A DNA stretch of 64,000 bases, from NCBI GenBank assembly GCA_905221605.1, contig CAJNDS010001791.1:224501-288500 (forward strand). Reading direction: 5' to 3'. Position numbers and translations under genes: made by a program. Numbering within the stretch: the stretch's first letter is position 1; each line of letters begins with the position of its first letter. Below, piece by piece: positions 1-10,930 of this stretch. Source of the DNA: Symbiodinium natans. Lineage: Eukaryota; Sar; Dinophyceae; Suessiales; Symbiodiniaceae. The notes under the pieces are model-generated. The model did not search any database and was not told where the DNA came from. It saw only the letters and a program-made list of their open reading frames with translations.

Positions 1-43
1 GTTTTTGGTACAGCTGGATCCAGGAGGGCATACTTTCTTTCAG

Positions 44-123
44 CTGCCGGCATGAGGCAGTTGCAGCGCGCTGGCTACTGCGTGTTCGAGTTTGCCTCTG
101 GTCTGCACTACAGAACCGCATAG
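44..123 (+). CDS. C-terminal exon of an unrecognised gene
   Basis: The first 123 bases are open in frame 1 and end at a TAG (121-123). A pyrimidine-rich stretch ending in CAG (41-43) suggests an intron acceptor, so the coding exon probably starts at 44. The end of the protein reads FEFASGLHYRTA, mixed and non-repetitive like real coding sequence. The rest of the gene lies left of the window. I do not recognise the family. Confidence 0.4.
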
Positions 124-177
124 GCTAGAGCCTTAGCGATGAGGATGGGGGATCATCATTGCCGCAACATCAAGGCA

Positions 178-255
178 AGGGAGAGCGAGCGAGAGAGCGA
201 GAGAGAGGGGAAGAGTAAGAATAAGAAGAAGAAGAGGAGGAAGAAGAAGAGAGAT
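178..255. repeat. GA/GAA-rich low-complexity tract
   Basis: Purine tract of GAGAGCGAGC units passing into AAGAAGAAGAGG units. The open frames across it are artefacts of composition. Confidence 0.85.
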
Positions 256-660
256 GGCGCCCCTGTGTAGCCAACCTCCCGAACAACCTCCACAGCCACA
301 CCACTTCCCCACACCCATGCAGCCGACGTCATCCACCTGGCACAAGGGGCAACAGAAGACGAACACCCAGGACAGCACCAACCGATGGTCCTACCTACTC
401 CAAGCAAGTTACATCCTGAGGGAGACAATGCCATTCGCGGAACAACAGGGATCGGCCAACCTTGGGGAGAACACAGCGATCCTGGTAGAAGCCAATCCCA
501 CACAACCACCATCAGACGCACCCACGGCGCAAACAACAGGAAGCCGCTTCGGGGGGCTCCTCTGGGTAGAAGAAGAGTGAGAAGGGGGAGCCAGACATGC
601 GTGGACAACCTAAGGGCACGCAGAAGCAGGTGCAGCTGTCTGCTTGCCAGGAGCCCTTGA
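256..660 (+). other. CA/AAC-rich stretch open in two frames, coding status unclear
   Basis: Two + frames stay open here (254-580 and 385-660). The translations are Gln/Pro/Thr-rich and Arg-rich respectively and neither resembles a family I know. The stretch is poor in T, which lowers the number of stop codons, so openness is weak evidence. It could be part of a mobile-element ORF or simply non-coding. Confidence 0.25.
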
Positions 661-772
661 TGTGTGAATACCGTGCAATGTAAGGCCGGCGCCTGCGAGA
701 CCTAGAATCCAAAGTCGAGAAGTGTCACAGGTATTCTAGACAATTCTTTCACATTATGCACACATCATATTT

Positions 773-792
773 CATATATATATATATATGCA
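773..792. repeat. (TA)n microsatellite
   Basis: Alternating TA tract of about 18 bases in an otherwise non-coding stretch. Confidence 0.85.
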
Positions 793-821
793 CATCATAT
801 AATCTTTTCGTACTACAGCAG

Positions 822-973
822 GTAGCAGCAAGAGCACACTCTGGAAGTATGCAAGTAGGGAGTTGTCTAGTCGTTTGGAGGACAAGAGTGGCAAATGGCA
901 TCTGGCCGACGTGAACCGCTTCCTCGGTCAGAAGTTTAGGGTTTTCCGTGTAACAGAGATTGGGAGAGCCTGA
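822..973 (+). CDS. C-terminal exon of an unrecognised gene
   Basis: A likely acceptor, CAG followed by GTAGCAGC at about 819-822, precedes 50 codons of normal-looking protein (fragments LWKYASRELSSRLEDK and LADVNRFLGQKFRVF) ending at a TGA (971-973). Codon use and composition look coding, but I do not know the family. Upstream exons were not identified; the stop at 121-123 suggests a different gene from the one at the left edge. Confidence 0.4.
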
Positions 974-1953
974 AAGGGAAGTGGGAGAAGCGAAAGCCAG
1001 TAGACGTCAACAAGCACCAAAGCACCTGGAACGGGGGTCACATCTCGCTGCCGCTGCGGTAGGCGAACACCACTCTCCGCTTGGTTTTTTACAGAGGTTT
1101 GGAGGCCCAGTGGACTGCCTGAGGAATAAAGCTAATTAGGCAGGTGGCATGAAATCGGAGTCCCCTACAAGTGTTCTCCAAAGGCCATCGGGGCAGTCCT
1201 TGCGGCAAGGGGAAACCAAGCAACGCTGAAGCCAGGTAGAAGGCAGTTCGGTAGAAGCACAAACCAAGCCACAGCTTCCCAATGCTTTCCTTCGACGTGG
1301 TACTCTCGGTTCTCGACGATACACAGCTGAGGCTTCTATGCTGTGTGTGGAAATGGCGAAGTCAGCGGCGGAAGCACAAGCGGAGGCATCGGAGCTGACG
1401 TCCCAACATGCCTGGCCCCCCTCCCCCCCTGCGACGCCAGACATCCCCCCCGCCCCTTCCCCCTCCCCCCCCTCCCTCCGCCAGACACTCTTCGGACATC
1501 TTTCGGACATCCTTCGGACATTCCTTGTTTGGTCCGTGCTGAGGTGGCCACTGCACCAGTGGCCAGCGAGGGCCCAGGCGACTTGGGGGGGTCAGTGGTC
1601 GCAATGTAAGCAACTGAGGGCAGGCGAGTATGTGCTTTCTTCCTTCAAACACATTGGTTGCAAGGCTTTGCTTGAGGCCAGGTGTTTTTGAGGCAGTGCA
1701 GTTGATGTTGCATTAATTGCCACTTTGTAAACTTTAGGCTGAGCTCGTACTTCCTTGAGGACTCGGAAACTGATGCCATGACAGCCTTTCTATCCTGGGC
1801 GGTGCTGCAGTGAGAGCAACAATCCACCTATCTGAAACAGACGGGCAGAATTTTCCGCACAAACCTATCAACAATCACGGCCCATTGATTCCGCGAACTT
1901 AGAGCTTCACTTCACCGATCTAATGTTTTGTCAAACATTGAAAGATCAACGCC
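974..1953. other. No gene recognised; C-rich tracts
   Basis: This interval includes a strongly C-rich, Pro/Ser-encoding tract at about 1,411-1,485 and short direct repeats (CTTCGGACAT at 1,491-1,521). Open frames on both strands follow from this composition. I see nothing that supports a gene. Confidence 0.5.
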
Positions 1954-2151
1954 GTGGTGCCTGGCTTCCCTGAAAGCCTCGCCAGTTGCCGCCGCGACTC
2001 CGACTGCTTCAGCCAGTCTGGCTGCGTTCGCTGTGCCTCGAGTGGCTATTGTACCCCTGCCATTTTGGAGCTTGTCTGTGCTTTGCTGTTTAATCTCATT
2101 GAGGCTTCAAGCATTCATGTCGACACCACTGGCCAGCCAGTGCTAGACTAG
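1954..2151 (+). CDS. Cys-rich possible exon
   Basis: The frame is open from 1,954 to a TAG (2,149-2,151). Its centre has closely spaced cysteines (CRRDSDCFSQSGCVRCASSG), a pattern like small secreted or extracellular disulphide modules. Another + frame is also open here but gives an Ala/Ser-biased translation. No family can be named and no splice partner was found. Confidence 0.35.
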   Translation: MVPGFPESLASCRRDSDCFSQSGCVRCASSGYCTPAILELVCALLFNLIEASSIHVDTTGQPVLD

Positions 2152-4173
2152 ACTGCTACATCAAAACTGTGGATATCATCGGCCATATCGGCAAGACCAT
2201 CGGCCATTTATGGGTTCAGCGGCGGTCCAGAAGGGGGGGAGATTTCAAATCGTTTTGTTCATGGAGATGTTTCCAGGTGGGAGGTGGGAGGTTTGGCTCG
2301 TCTATCATCGACGAGAGTCCTGATTCCTTTTGGCTTCCGTTCTTTTGCCTTAGAGGCCCCATGGCAAGAGTTGCCGCCAGGTTCTTGACAGGCTTCTTAG
2401 CCCAACATCTTGCATCCCTCTGGCGAGACAGGGCTCCGATCGTGGGCCATCAGGGGTCGCACGTGCCGACTTGTTTCGCAGTGCCCCACTGCCAGGCACA
2501 GACATCCCACTCCGGAGCCTCACTTCGTCCTCGTGGGATGCTCAGACTCTCAGACGCTTTTCTCAGACTCCCTGAACACTGAAGCCGCAAGAGAGCCCCA
2601 GAATTTGCCGACCAAAGCAGTAAGCTCGAAGTTCGAAGTGCGAAGCGATGCCAAATGGACGCTCTCTCTCTCTCTCTCTCTCTCGATCCGACTTCCCCTT
2701 TCTCTGCTCTGCTCTGTCCCGTTTGCACGGTCCTCCCCCCCCAATGGAGGCTTCGCAACGTCACCCTCCTCGAGTCCGTGGCTTCTGTGGCCTCCATCTC
2801 AGCGGCGGCTTGGCAGTGGATCAATTGAAGCTTTGAGAGAATGGGGGGGGCTTTGTTGCTTGCAACGATGCATTCTGGATCATTCTAAAAGCAGTGAGGT
2901 GGAGGGCGTGCCGCCGGTGAAGCTGATAGCTGCTGCTGCCTTCCTTCTGACCATGGCACCTTGTCTCGATGATCTATGGCTCTGTTTCTAGTGGGGTGCA
3001 GCATGGTGCAGCTCATCCTGCTCTGGGCTTGCCGGCTTCTTCTCCAACCTATTTTCATCACATTTCACGACTCCGTGATTCTTGGCCACAGTGTTTCGTT
3101 TGTGTTCCGAGACATTGCAGGGCTGCTCTATCCACGGCCAACTGCTTAAGTGGTTCGTATGCTCGGCTTCGACCAAGCATCTTCCTCTCGGAGAGCCTGT
3201 CAGGCAACGGCGGCTCTTCTTGTGCACCGCTGGAGCTTGCCACGCCCCTTGGAAGAAAGGGGGGGGCTCAGAGGGAAAGTTCTCGAAATCTCCCCAAGTT
3301 CTCTGAGACCATTGAAGTTCACCGGCCCTTGGATTCCTGAAACCGCAGGCGAGGCGTCGATGCTGCCGCTGATGTCAGTCCAGGGCACTGACTGAGAAGA
3401 GGGGCGAGCGTGTTGAGCAATGCTGTGGCATGGATTGCAGGCAAAGGTCGCAAAGTCGGACCAAGGGTATGGCCTGTGATGCTTATACTAAGACTACTAG
3501 TTCAGAAGTTTGTGGTATATGCAAGGCAAGGCACGCGCATGCCTAGATGTGCTAGCCGAAGCCTAGTTTGGAGAGCTCGCGAGTAGCTGATGGACTTCTA
3601 TCCGTTCACATGCGTGTATCAGGGCCAAAGGTGCCCACTGCGCGCCCATGGCGAATTTGAGCAGCCTGGGTCCTCTAAGCCCAGAGAATCTTTTGGGGGC
3701 GGGCGCCCAAGTCGATAGCTCTTTTCATGTGGGGGAGCTGGTTCGGTCGAAATCGAGGGCGTCTGAGGATCCTTGTTGAACTTAGTGACTTATTAGTAAG
3801 TAGACCTGAGTGGATCTTGAGCGGCATGATCTCTGCGCAAAAGGAACAAAGTGGCAAAATTAACTGGCAGCTGACCGCTGCGACGGGTTGTCAGTCGACC
3901 ATCCGGGAGCACCAGAGCAAGTTGCATCTTGCCACTTTGACTTTTGAGCAGCCAAAGTTCTGCCGGAACCTCCGGCCCTTCATCCGACAAGATCGACAAG
4001 CCTCGGAATGAAGGATGAAAAAGGGATGCTTTCAGCATGCCGTCAGTTCAGCGTGAAGCAGCCACAGGCCCTGACGGAGTGCAGGTGTCTACTTCAGAGC
4101 AACTCAGCACTCCAGGTTGCTTTTTCCCCGAGCAAACACGAACGCGCAGAAGGGCAGTTTTCCATCGACTGAG
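2152..4173. other. No gene recognised; (TC)n tract and scattered open frames
   Basis: A (CT/TC)n microsatellite lies at about 2,663-2,688. Several short frames are open on both strands without family resemblance. The N-terminal lobe of the aspartic protease that begins at 4,174 should lie in or before this interval. I looked for its first Asp-Thr-Gly motif on the + strand and did not find it. Confidence 0.45.
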
Positions 4174-7100
4174 GCTGGTGCGGAATGGGATGGCACAGAA
4201 GCCGCACTTCGGCGTCTTCCTGACAGACAACGAGGCCCGTGTTGGGTGTTCTTTTGAGCCATGTAAGCCGTCCATTCTTGGTGCGCACGCAAAGGCCATG
4301 CTGCTCGCCTTGTTGCAAGTGCTCCTGTTAGAAGTCAGAAAAAGCCGCGCTTGCGCACTTAAATTTGCGTGTGCTCTATGAAAAAGAGAGTCCCAGGGGC
4401 AGGGTGAGAGAGCGAGAGTGCGAGATAGAGGGGGCTAGGTGCGCCAGAAAGGAAAGAAAGGAAAGATGTCTGACGTGTTCCTCCCTGCGAGAGGACGTGG
4501 AGCCTTCAGAGGTTGCCTTCGGCGGCGCCGACTCCCGGCGAATGCCCTCTCCTCGAGTTTCTGCCAATTTTTGTCAGCTCCTCCCCCCCCCCAGCAGCCC
4601 TAGCGGCCCTAGCAGCCCTAGCAGGAACAGGAGTGTAACAGGAGGTTGGCCTGTCAAAGGAGTTCTGCGTTACGAAGTTATACCGTGCGCTCCGAGGCTT
4701 GAACCTGTGAGCTGGAGCGAGGCGGCTTCGTGTGAACTTCGAAGGATGTGTGAAACCGTGAAGTCTGAAAAAGCCACGCGGTTCGCATCACATGGTGCTC
4801 ACTACCTGGGCCCTAGGCCTGCGCCATGAGTTGAGCGCTTTCTTACAAAGTTATCTTCCACTTGGAGTTCACGGCCTCTAGAAGCACAATCTGTTCGTTC
4901 AGCGCGCCGTCGTGCATGCTGCGCCCATCATCGAGCAACCCCGGAGAGATCAAGCCTCCCTAGGGCGAGTGTTCCAGGGTGCCCGTACCGTACCGGAGGA
5001 CGGTTCACCAGTTCCAGACTACACGAGATAGTCCGCAACATCTCGCACGCTATGAGAAGAAGTCTAGTAATTTGGCCCTTCCGGTGTGCTTTCCACAGCC
5101 TTTTGTGGAAATGGACTGTCGCAGAGTGTCACCGACGTGTCTCCAAAACGTCGCCTGTCAGGTCTACATGCCAGAGCTCGGCTACTGGCTGCTTGGCTGC
5201 CGATCTTTTTTTGCGAGTTGTTCTCCATTGTCACACTAAGTGAGAGGCAAGGGTGCAAGTTCCTTAGTTCCTTAACGCGCTTCAAGGCAGTGCTCCCATC
5301 TTGGGAAGAAGGTCTCTCTGCCTTTCGACATGGGGCCCGAGGTCCTTAACGACTTGACACAACCTCATATGGGGAGGGAGGGGGGGGGGATGAAAAGGGA
5401 TGGGGGGGGCGGGGAGGGGATGGGGCCAGTGGCAAGCTTAAATGAGCCTTTGCACCTTTGGGCTTAGGATCGTGCCCATTCTGGCGGTTCGTGTCGGCGG
5501 TGTTGAGCTGGACTTCTGCAAGGCGCCGGCTAGTAGACCTGCAGAGGCCCAACAAGGCAACAGCCCCTGTCTCCCACGAAACGTGCTTTCATTGGGACAA
5601 CCAAAAATGAAAAGAGTGGTGAGAGACGTGGAAAGACCTTTTGCGACCCAGCCGGTGCCAGTGCCTGTAGAGAAGTAGCGACTGTAGGGAAGGCATATGT
5701 GATGGGGCCTGAAGGGCCCCTGGGCAATTGACCATCGGCCCCCAGCGAAGGCCGGCATATGCATGGCCACCACGAAAACATATGAAAACGCCACCTTTTG
5801 TTCGGCCCCGCAAGTCATGTCGCAGTTGTTCACACTTGACACCCCACCTCCCAGCATCACCATGGCGAAGCCCACATCACATCTATACTCACGCCACACA
5901 CTCAAGGAGACCCCACACACTTGGCAACCTCGTCAAGCCGGGCGCGGAAGACGAAAGAGCTCCGTCAGTATGAACCACTGCAGGGGCCCGGATTGTTTAA
6001 GCCTCGTGCGGCCTCAGCACCAAAACAAAGCCTAAACTCCTTAGACGCAACCCTCTGCGCAACCCTGCTGGATGCTGCACGGGAGCTGGCAAGCTCGCCA
6101 GGTTTGAACCGGAACATCTTCGCGAGGTTGAAGAGATGAAGTTGTATACGGGTTAGTTAACACTTATCCCCAACTTTTTCCACTGAGACATTCGCAGCGC
6201 TGCTGTTCGAAGCACTACCGGAAACTATTGTGGCTGTTCGAGCAGGATGGCACTTGCCGGGGAGTGGTCGACACAGGGACCAGCCATTTGGGTGTTCCTG
6301 GTCCTTACGACAAGGACGGCCGACCCTCCTTTGACCTTTCTTCATGCTCCCGTGATCCCCGCCTGGAGCTTCAGAAGTGCATAGTACCGTTTGTGATAGC
6401 AAGTGTCACCGGAGCTTCTGGCCATGCGAAGGAGCTGTCGCAGATGCTCCAGGCCCGGAAATTCCATGCAACTTGACACCAGGGCTTCGCGCGATCTAAG
6501 GGGACACTTGTTTCGGCAGGTCGATGCAGGAGACCTCCTCGACTGCCGCCTTGCCAAGAGCCCAACGGTGGATTCTCGGCAGGGATCTGACATCAGAATC
6601 TATATCAAAATCAAATTCTCCGCCAGAATCTCTGTGCCGGTATCTCTATGCCAGTGACTGCCGCTAGTCTTTCAGAAAGCCTTCCACAGGAGCTCGGGAG
6701 CTCTTGGGGGGGGGGGGGAGAGAGAGGGGAAACACGTTGCATTGCATTGTACTGCACAAGTGGGTTAACCGATGTTAACAGGCTGTCATTTACAGGACGA
6801 GCCTTCTACACTAGGAAAGGGGGGTGATTTTCAGGCGAGGGGGGGGGATCCTCTTCTTTCAGCTGTTAGGATCAGGAGAACTATCTCAATCTCATGATGG
6901 CGGGATTGGGCCATGTAAGAGGCAGGTAAAAGGCTTTTTTCTCTTTCGTGATCTGGACGTTCATCCGCCGTGTTGCAATGGCCCAGGAGATCGATCTGCC
7001 GGGGAAGACCATTGAGCTGCTTCCAGCAAGCTACCTGACGGAGAGATTCTGGAGTGTGTGGTGCATCTAGAATGTGAAGACTAAGCATTGGAGAGAAGGT

Positions 7101-10100
7101 GGCTGTGCTCAGCTTGCAAAGAGGGTTGATGGTTGCATGCTTGGGTTTTGGTGCTAGCGCGAGCTGCAATTAACAGCTGCGCTTCACGTCGCGGCAAAAT
7201 CCGAGAGCTTCGATGACAGAGATTTGAAGGCACCGCCGAGGATTCAGCTTGGCCGCAGCACGACGCGCTTGCATATGCAGAGCAGTAGCGGTTCGCAGCG
7301 TCTGGAAGCGTAATCTGCAACGCCATGCAGTAAATGTAAGCTCCAGTGAGGGATCCTCTCACAGAACTCCCGCTCCTGCCTTTTAATCTACTAAAGGCTA
7401 CATGCGCCGGCTGCCGCTGCGCGAGGGCGTCTCTGTAAGCTCCGAGAAAGGAGCATGCCGCGCTTTTTCCTTATGGCTTTAGGAAAGGTCCTTGCAAGCC
7501 CCAAACCCTCAACCCTTAGAAGAGCCTTACAAGCATCAGAAGGTTGGAGCTGAGAGATGCTGGGGGCCCTTTGCAGGAGTGACTGTCGACGATGAAGGGG
7601 ACAAGAAAAAGAAGAGTTCGAAGGCTCCCCACAAGCGGCTGCACCTGCTGTCGACCCTGTGCGAAGTAGTTTAGTGCTTTGGTGTCCGAGTCTTCTGCGG
7701 AGCATGTCTTGGGCATGGCTTGTCACCGCAATCTATTGCCTTATTGCATCGTCCAGGACACTGAAACTCAGAGGCAGACCCCTAGTCGCAGGAACAGTGA
7801 AATAGTGTGCCAATGTGTGCCATGATGAGGCGTTCCACGGTCATGCCCTGAAAGCCCGAGCCCTTCGAAAGATTTATGGGCACCATTAGGTTCTTGCATT
7901 GGGAATTTGCACTCCGTACTCCGGCTGAATCCAGCTGGGAACTAACTAAAAGCCGACAGAGAAACTGCGGGGAGGACCCTCCTAATCGCGTAGTTAAAGA
8001 AGACCTCATCTCAGTCCCCAGAAGCTGCGAAGTAGGAGATGACAGAGTCAGAGAGAAGGAGAGGGGGAGAGAGAGAGAGAGAGAAAGGGGAAAAAATGGG
8101 ATCACACGAATCCACCCTCACGCCTGGACAAGCTGAACAGCGGGCCGTCGCGGCCGGGGTTCCCTCCCCAGAAGACCCGTTCGCTGGGAAGAAGAAGAGG
8201 AAGAAAGGCGGGCGAACCCTGTTAACAACTACTGTCCCCATTAAGCGTCTCATTGTTAAGGTTCACACAGAAGGCACCAAGCAGAGACCTGTCAGGAGTG
8301 CATCGGGCTTGAGGCGGTATTGTTATTGGGACGGAGGAACTTCAGTCCCCTGTTTCATTCAACTCGTGGCAAACATTTCGCAATTCGGGCTCGTGGTTTG
8401 CAAACCTGGCTAAAAGAGCAACAGAGGCAGAGAAGGGCAGAGAAAAGGAGAAGAAGGAGCAGAACAAGAAAGAAGCAGAAGCAGAAACAAAGAGCGAGCC
8501 CGGGTTTCACTGCCACAAGTCTTGTGACCATTTTCGTGCCAGAGGATGGAAGATCATGCCTGTGTCGAGGCAAAGACCGCCCTTAGACCTGGCTACCACC
8601 TTGTCTACGTCGGGGCAAACAAGAATAACTCGGCAAGGTGTGTCAGGCGGGATGGAAGACGTGGTAGGAATGGTTGATTTCATAGTGTCATAGTTACAGT
8701 TGTAGGCTCTGTTCAATATTTTGAGCGTGCAGACTTCTTCTGAAACCCTGCGAAGGCTTAGTAAGGAGATTCTTTTGTAACTTCCGTCATGGCACGGCCG
8801 CCACTTCCTCTCTGCATGCGCCCGATCTGTTCGGTCTGTTGGTGAGTCAGGCCGCCACACGCAGTGCAGTGCGATCCGGAAGCGCCCCAGCTGCATCTGC
8901 AGCAGCTTCATGAGGCAGCAGCTAACATGCGCCTATGGCCTATAGCCGCATAGCCTGTAGTGACTGCAGTGCGTGCAAGCCTTGATAGCTCGTTGCCCAG
9001 CTCGCCCATTTCTTGGCCGAGGGATGCCTTGTGGCCGAGGTGACCCATGCAGCTTTCTAGAGCTGTAATGGTATTGGACTAGAGGCATCTAGGCATAAGT
9101 GCTGCATCGCTTCGTGCTGACTTGCAACACACGCATATCTGATCGGGGCGGTGGCCTTTCCTTGGTTCGTATACTGTGGTCCTTGGCCACAGGTTTGCCA
9201 GTGCATCTCAGGCAGCCAACCGACGCAACGACATCTACAATGACAAGTTCCTCGTCTCCGCGAAAGGTGTGCGCCCAGAGCTTCTGGCTCTGAACCACTT
9301 GTTCTACTTATTCTGCTGCTTGCACAGTGCACATGTTGCTTGGCCATTCCTCCATTGAGCGAAATCACAAGGAGCCCACAATGTTTTTTTGCAGTTTAGC
9401 GTGTCGACTGGCATGACATGAGGCAAAGGGTCAGATCCACCCCAAAGTAGCTCCTCCCCCCCCCCCCCCCCCCCCCAGTTTGCTGGCCCAAATTTTTTGG
9501 TCAGCTCAACTCCCTCTCGCCAGGTGAGGAGATTTGCGTTGAGCGAGTGGATCAGCCAGGAGCTTCTTGGGGCATCCCGGCGGCCCTGGCTGACTGAGCT
9601 TAAGGCGGTACAAATCTGATTCAACACCTCGGCGCATGTCGAACAGAGCCGTCTCCACATGCCTCCGAGCCTAGGCTTGGATCTGGAGTTCCTCTGCCCG
9701 AACCCCCATACCGCCGGCCTTGAGGGGCCAAAGCAGAAAGGCGCTCCAGGGACATCTTAGAGTCTTATGAGAGGAAAGGTTACGGTCTTTCAGTCTAGGG
9801 GAACGGTGGAGGAAAAGGATGCCTTCCTCATCCCTTGAAGCCGCAGGGGTGGAGGCGATCTACCTCGGCCGACAGGATGGCAGCGAGAGGTGTGTGCAGC
9901 CTTTCGCGGAGGCGGGGAAGGAACGTAGACTTTGATGTTTAAATTTTAGGTAAATGTATAGATCTTCAGTCCCAGTTGTTTTTGTTTTTCACTGGGCCGA
10001 GCCACGGGTCCAGACCCAGACGTGTTTTTGTATTTTGGAGATGTCCAAGGGATGTCCAGCGAAGCGCGCAGGTGAAGTGTGAGGACACAGAGCAGCCGCT

Positions 10101-10892
10101 TGGCTCTGACATGCCTAGAGCAGCGCTTTGCCAGAGTGGCACAGAGTCCTCGCTGGCTGCGTTCATTCCGGCAGATCGCCGCCGTGTCACAGAAGTAAGG
10201 GCATCAGAGAGACTGTTTTGAGACATTTCCAAAGCGTCAATGAACGAGGTTCCTGGTTCGCCCGAAGAACAGCCAGATTTGCGTCACCCCGCGCTCGGTG
10301 CCCAACGAAATCGAAGAGGTGGGTCCCTCAGCATAGCATCCAGGCCTCAAGTAGTAACTTACACATGGAGCCTGATGACAAGAACTTGATCCTTGTGTTC
10401 AGCCGGGCAAAATTGAGAGAACAGCAGGAGACCTGGCAAAGTTTGTTCTAAGTGCTCAATCAGGTTCGAAAGGGAGAAGACCTGCAACAGACGCAACCTA
10501 AAACCCATATGGGGGGTTTACGGAAATAGGGGACCCCAGTAAATCTGGTGATGCCCGGCGTGAGACCTGGATGCAAAAGGGGACCCCTGATATAATCCCC
10601 CATACCTTGCTTATATAATCGGGACCCCAATAAGGTTCCCTTATGTTTCCCTAAATTCGGAAACCCCCATATAAGCACTTCCACGCTTCCCGCTTGCGCC
10701 CAGGCGGACCTCGTCCTCCGATGCACAGAGGTGGCCCACACAGCATTGGAGGGCATGGAGGCGGGCTCCATGAACCCTCCCTTAATCCGAATTCGTATTT
10801 TTCTATGAAAAGGGTATTGTACTATTTTATATGGTTGCATTACTATAGTCTTATATCTTGCCTTGCCTTGCCTTGCCCTTCGAAAAAAGACA

Positions 10893-10930
<38 letters not shown>

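Noticed and set aside
2055-2073. Similarity to the dinoflagellate spliced-leader core (GCCATTTTGG)
   Set aside because: Only ten bases match, the remaining spliced-leader bases differ, and the words fall inside a coding-like frame.
1-4173. First catalytic motif and N-terminal lobe of the aspartic protease
   Set aside because: No DTGS/DTGT-like reading with the usual flanks was found on the + strand, so I did not extend the gene left of 4,174.
7782-8253. Arg/Glu- and Ser/Leu-rich ORFs on both strands
   Set aside because: They overlap a (GA)n tract at about 8,050-8,092 and have no other support.
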